Part shown: positions 33,619-34,147 of the stretch, piece after piece | How positions within the stretch are numbered: position 1 is the stretch's first letter | How the letters are laid out: each line of letters begins with the position of its first letter | Source: an uncultured Faecalibacterium sp. | GTDB lineage: Bacteria > Bacillota > Clostridia > Oscillospirales > Ruminococcaceae | Reading direction: 5' to 3' | DNA length: 34,147 nucleotides | Assembly: GCA_937907025.1 (NCBI GenBank) | Contig: CALESJ010000055.1 | Span: 1-34,147 of the forward strand | Position numbers and translations under genes: made by a program | Notes under the pieces: generated by a model | What the model was told of the DNA's origin: nothing | Database searches by the model: none | The model's input: the letters and a program-made list of their open reading frames with translations, nothing else

Positions 33619-33652
33619 TTGTGACCGAATTGTGACCGGGAGGGTGTATAGT
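33619..33652 (+). promoter_or_regulatory. Promoter region of the surface-protein gene with TTGTGACCG direct repeats
   Basis: TTGTGACCG occurs at 33619 and 33630, exactly 11 bp apart, upstream of a -10-like TATAGT (33647-33652). Neither copy sits at -35 spacing (22 and 11 bp), so an OmpR-type activator is possible. A leader with two small hairpins (CCCC/GGGG near 33674-33689 and GGGTG GAAA CACCC near 33699-33713) follows. Confidence 0.4.
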
Positions 33653-33728
33653 AAGTACATAAAGTCATGAATTGCCCCGGTTTAGGGGTAACAAGTGAAG
33701 GGTGGAAACACCCGGAAAGGAGAACTAT

Positions 33729-34147
33729 ATGGACAAGTTATGGTTCAAGGCACGCCGCGTGATCAGCGTTCTGCTGGTCTTTGCGATGCTGACTTCCCTG
33801 ACTCCGGTCCAGGCGTTTGCCGTGGATGATGGCACAGAGATGCCGTCTGAAACGCAGACCACAGACCACAGACCAGATTCCGGAAACGGAAAGCGTTTCT
33901 GCAGAGGAAGCCGGTGCCAATGAAGAACAGGAGGAGCCCCCTGCTGAAGTGAGCAACGAAGGCACAGAGGGCAATGTGGAAGGAGAAGCTTCCACCGAGG
34001 GGGACGTACCCGCGGGCGACGAAGGTACCGCTTCGACCACCCCGGATGTTGTTCCTTCGGAGAGCCCGGCGGCGGAAAACGCCGAGCCTGAAACTCCGGC
34101 TCCTGAAGCCGTTGAGACTCCGGCTCCTGAAGCCGTTGAGACTCCGG
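33729..34147 (+). CDS. Pro/Glu-rich secreted surface protein, phase-OFF by a 7-bp repeat, runs off the window
   Basis: ATG 33729 (AAAGGAG upstream) starts a typical signal peptide, LWFKARRVISVLLVFAMLTS with the cleavage region TPVQAFAVDD. The frame from the ATG stops at 33923 after 64 aa. From 33874 a second frame is open to the window end and encodes a Glu/Pro/Ala-rich stretch (IPETESVSAEEAGANEEQ) ending in ETPAPEAV repeats. Between them are three copies of CAGACCA (33855-33875). Deleting one copy joins the two frames (QTTDQIPETE). So this is a gene for a large cell-surface protein, frame-broken here and truncated by the end of the window. A sequencing error is the alternative. Confidence 0.75.
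33855..33875 (+). repeat. Three tandem copies of the 7-mer CAGACCA
   Basis: Copies at 33855-33861, 33862-33868 and 33869-33875. Seven is not a multiple of three, so copy-number change shifts the frame: two or five copies read through, three or four do not. Confidence 0.9.
34090..34147 (+). repeat. 24-bp coding tandem repeat (ETPAPEAV)
   Basis: Units at 34090-34113 and 34114-34137 and a partial unit to the window end encode Glu-Thr-Pro-Ala-Pro-Glu-Ala-Val, a stalk-like repeat typical of wall-spanning regions. Confidence 0.85.

Noticed and set aside
33664..33722. Riboswitch (for example c-di-GMP) in the surface-protein leader
   Set aside because: There are small hairpins with a GAAA loop, but I cannot match the conserved core of a known riboswitch class.

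Overview
The window looks like a GC-rich (roughly 60% or more by eye) chromosome segment from a gut Clostridia lineage of the Oscillospiraceae/Ruminococcaceae type (Gemmiger, Subdoligranulum or Faecalibacterium relatives). This rests on Firmicutes-style ribosome binding sites and SigA promoters, PhoP-like 11-bp boxes, the kind of proteins present, and the dispersed-looking GC-rich repeat at the left end. The genus is an inference. No rRNA, tRNA or CRISPR array was seen.

Left part (1-9036). After a tandem GC-rich repeat comes a minus-strand pair: a 976-aa double-domain activase of the 2-hydroxyacyl-CoA dehydratase system and a 443-aa partner. Next are a ybaK/rsuA-type pair (minus), a type I-beta DAHP synthase (plus) whose promoter carries an operator-like palindrome, a GtrA-like membrane protein (plus), and a P-loop NTPase fused to a MobA/MocA-like nucleotidyltransferase (minus).

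Molybdenum block (7936-16100). The NTPase-MobA fusion, a single-domain ModE-like regulator, a FecCD-type ABC importer (binding lipoprotein, permease, ATPase) and a divergent three-subunit molybdenum hydroxylase (FAD, 2x[2Fe-2S], molybdopterin subunits) form one apparent unit for metal uptake, cofactor maturation and use. An AT-rich near-perfect palindrome at the importer promoter is a good ModE operator candidate. RidA follows.

Phosphate block (16734-25455). A minus operon of Na/Pi cotransporter, PhoB-like regulator and PhoR-like kinase diverges from pstS-pstC-pstA-pstB-phoU. Both promoters of the shared intergenic region have TTTACA-like hexamers at exact 11-bp spacing in the same phase to the -10. 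PstS has its two halves in swapped order (circular permutation).

Signalling and membrane genes (25615-31045). A receiver-HD-GYP protein, an HPt protein and a uridine-kinase-like protein form one operon. A DUF2975 membrane protein, a small Cro/CI regulator and a large DUF4153/4173-like membrane protein follow, preceded by three 13-bp direct repeats exactly 21 bp apart. An aldose-1-epimerase-like gene is on the other strand.

Right end (31188-34147), the accessory part. A peptidoglycan-binding-type gene is cut off right where a large serine recombinase ends. The recombinase is preceded by a coupled 41-codon ORF and a 27-bp palindrome. Beyond it starts a Pro/Glu-rich secreted surface protein whose frame is broken by three copies of a 7-bp repeat; two or five copies would restore it, so this looks like a phase-variable locus caught in the OFF state.
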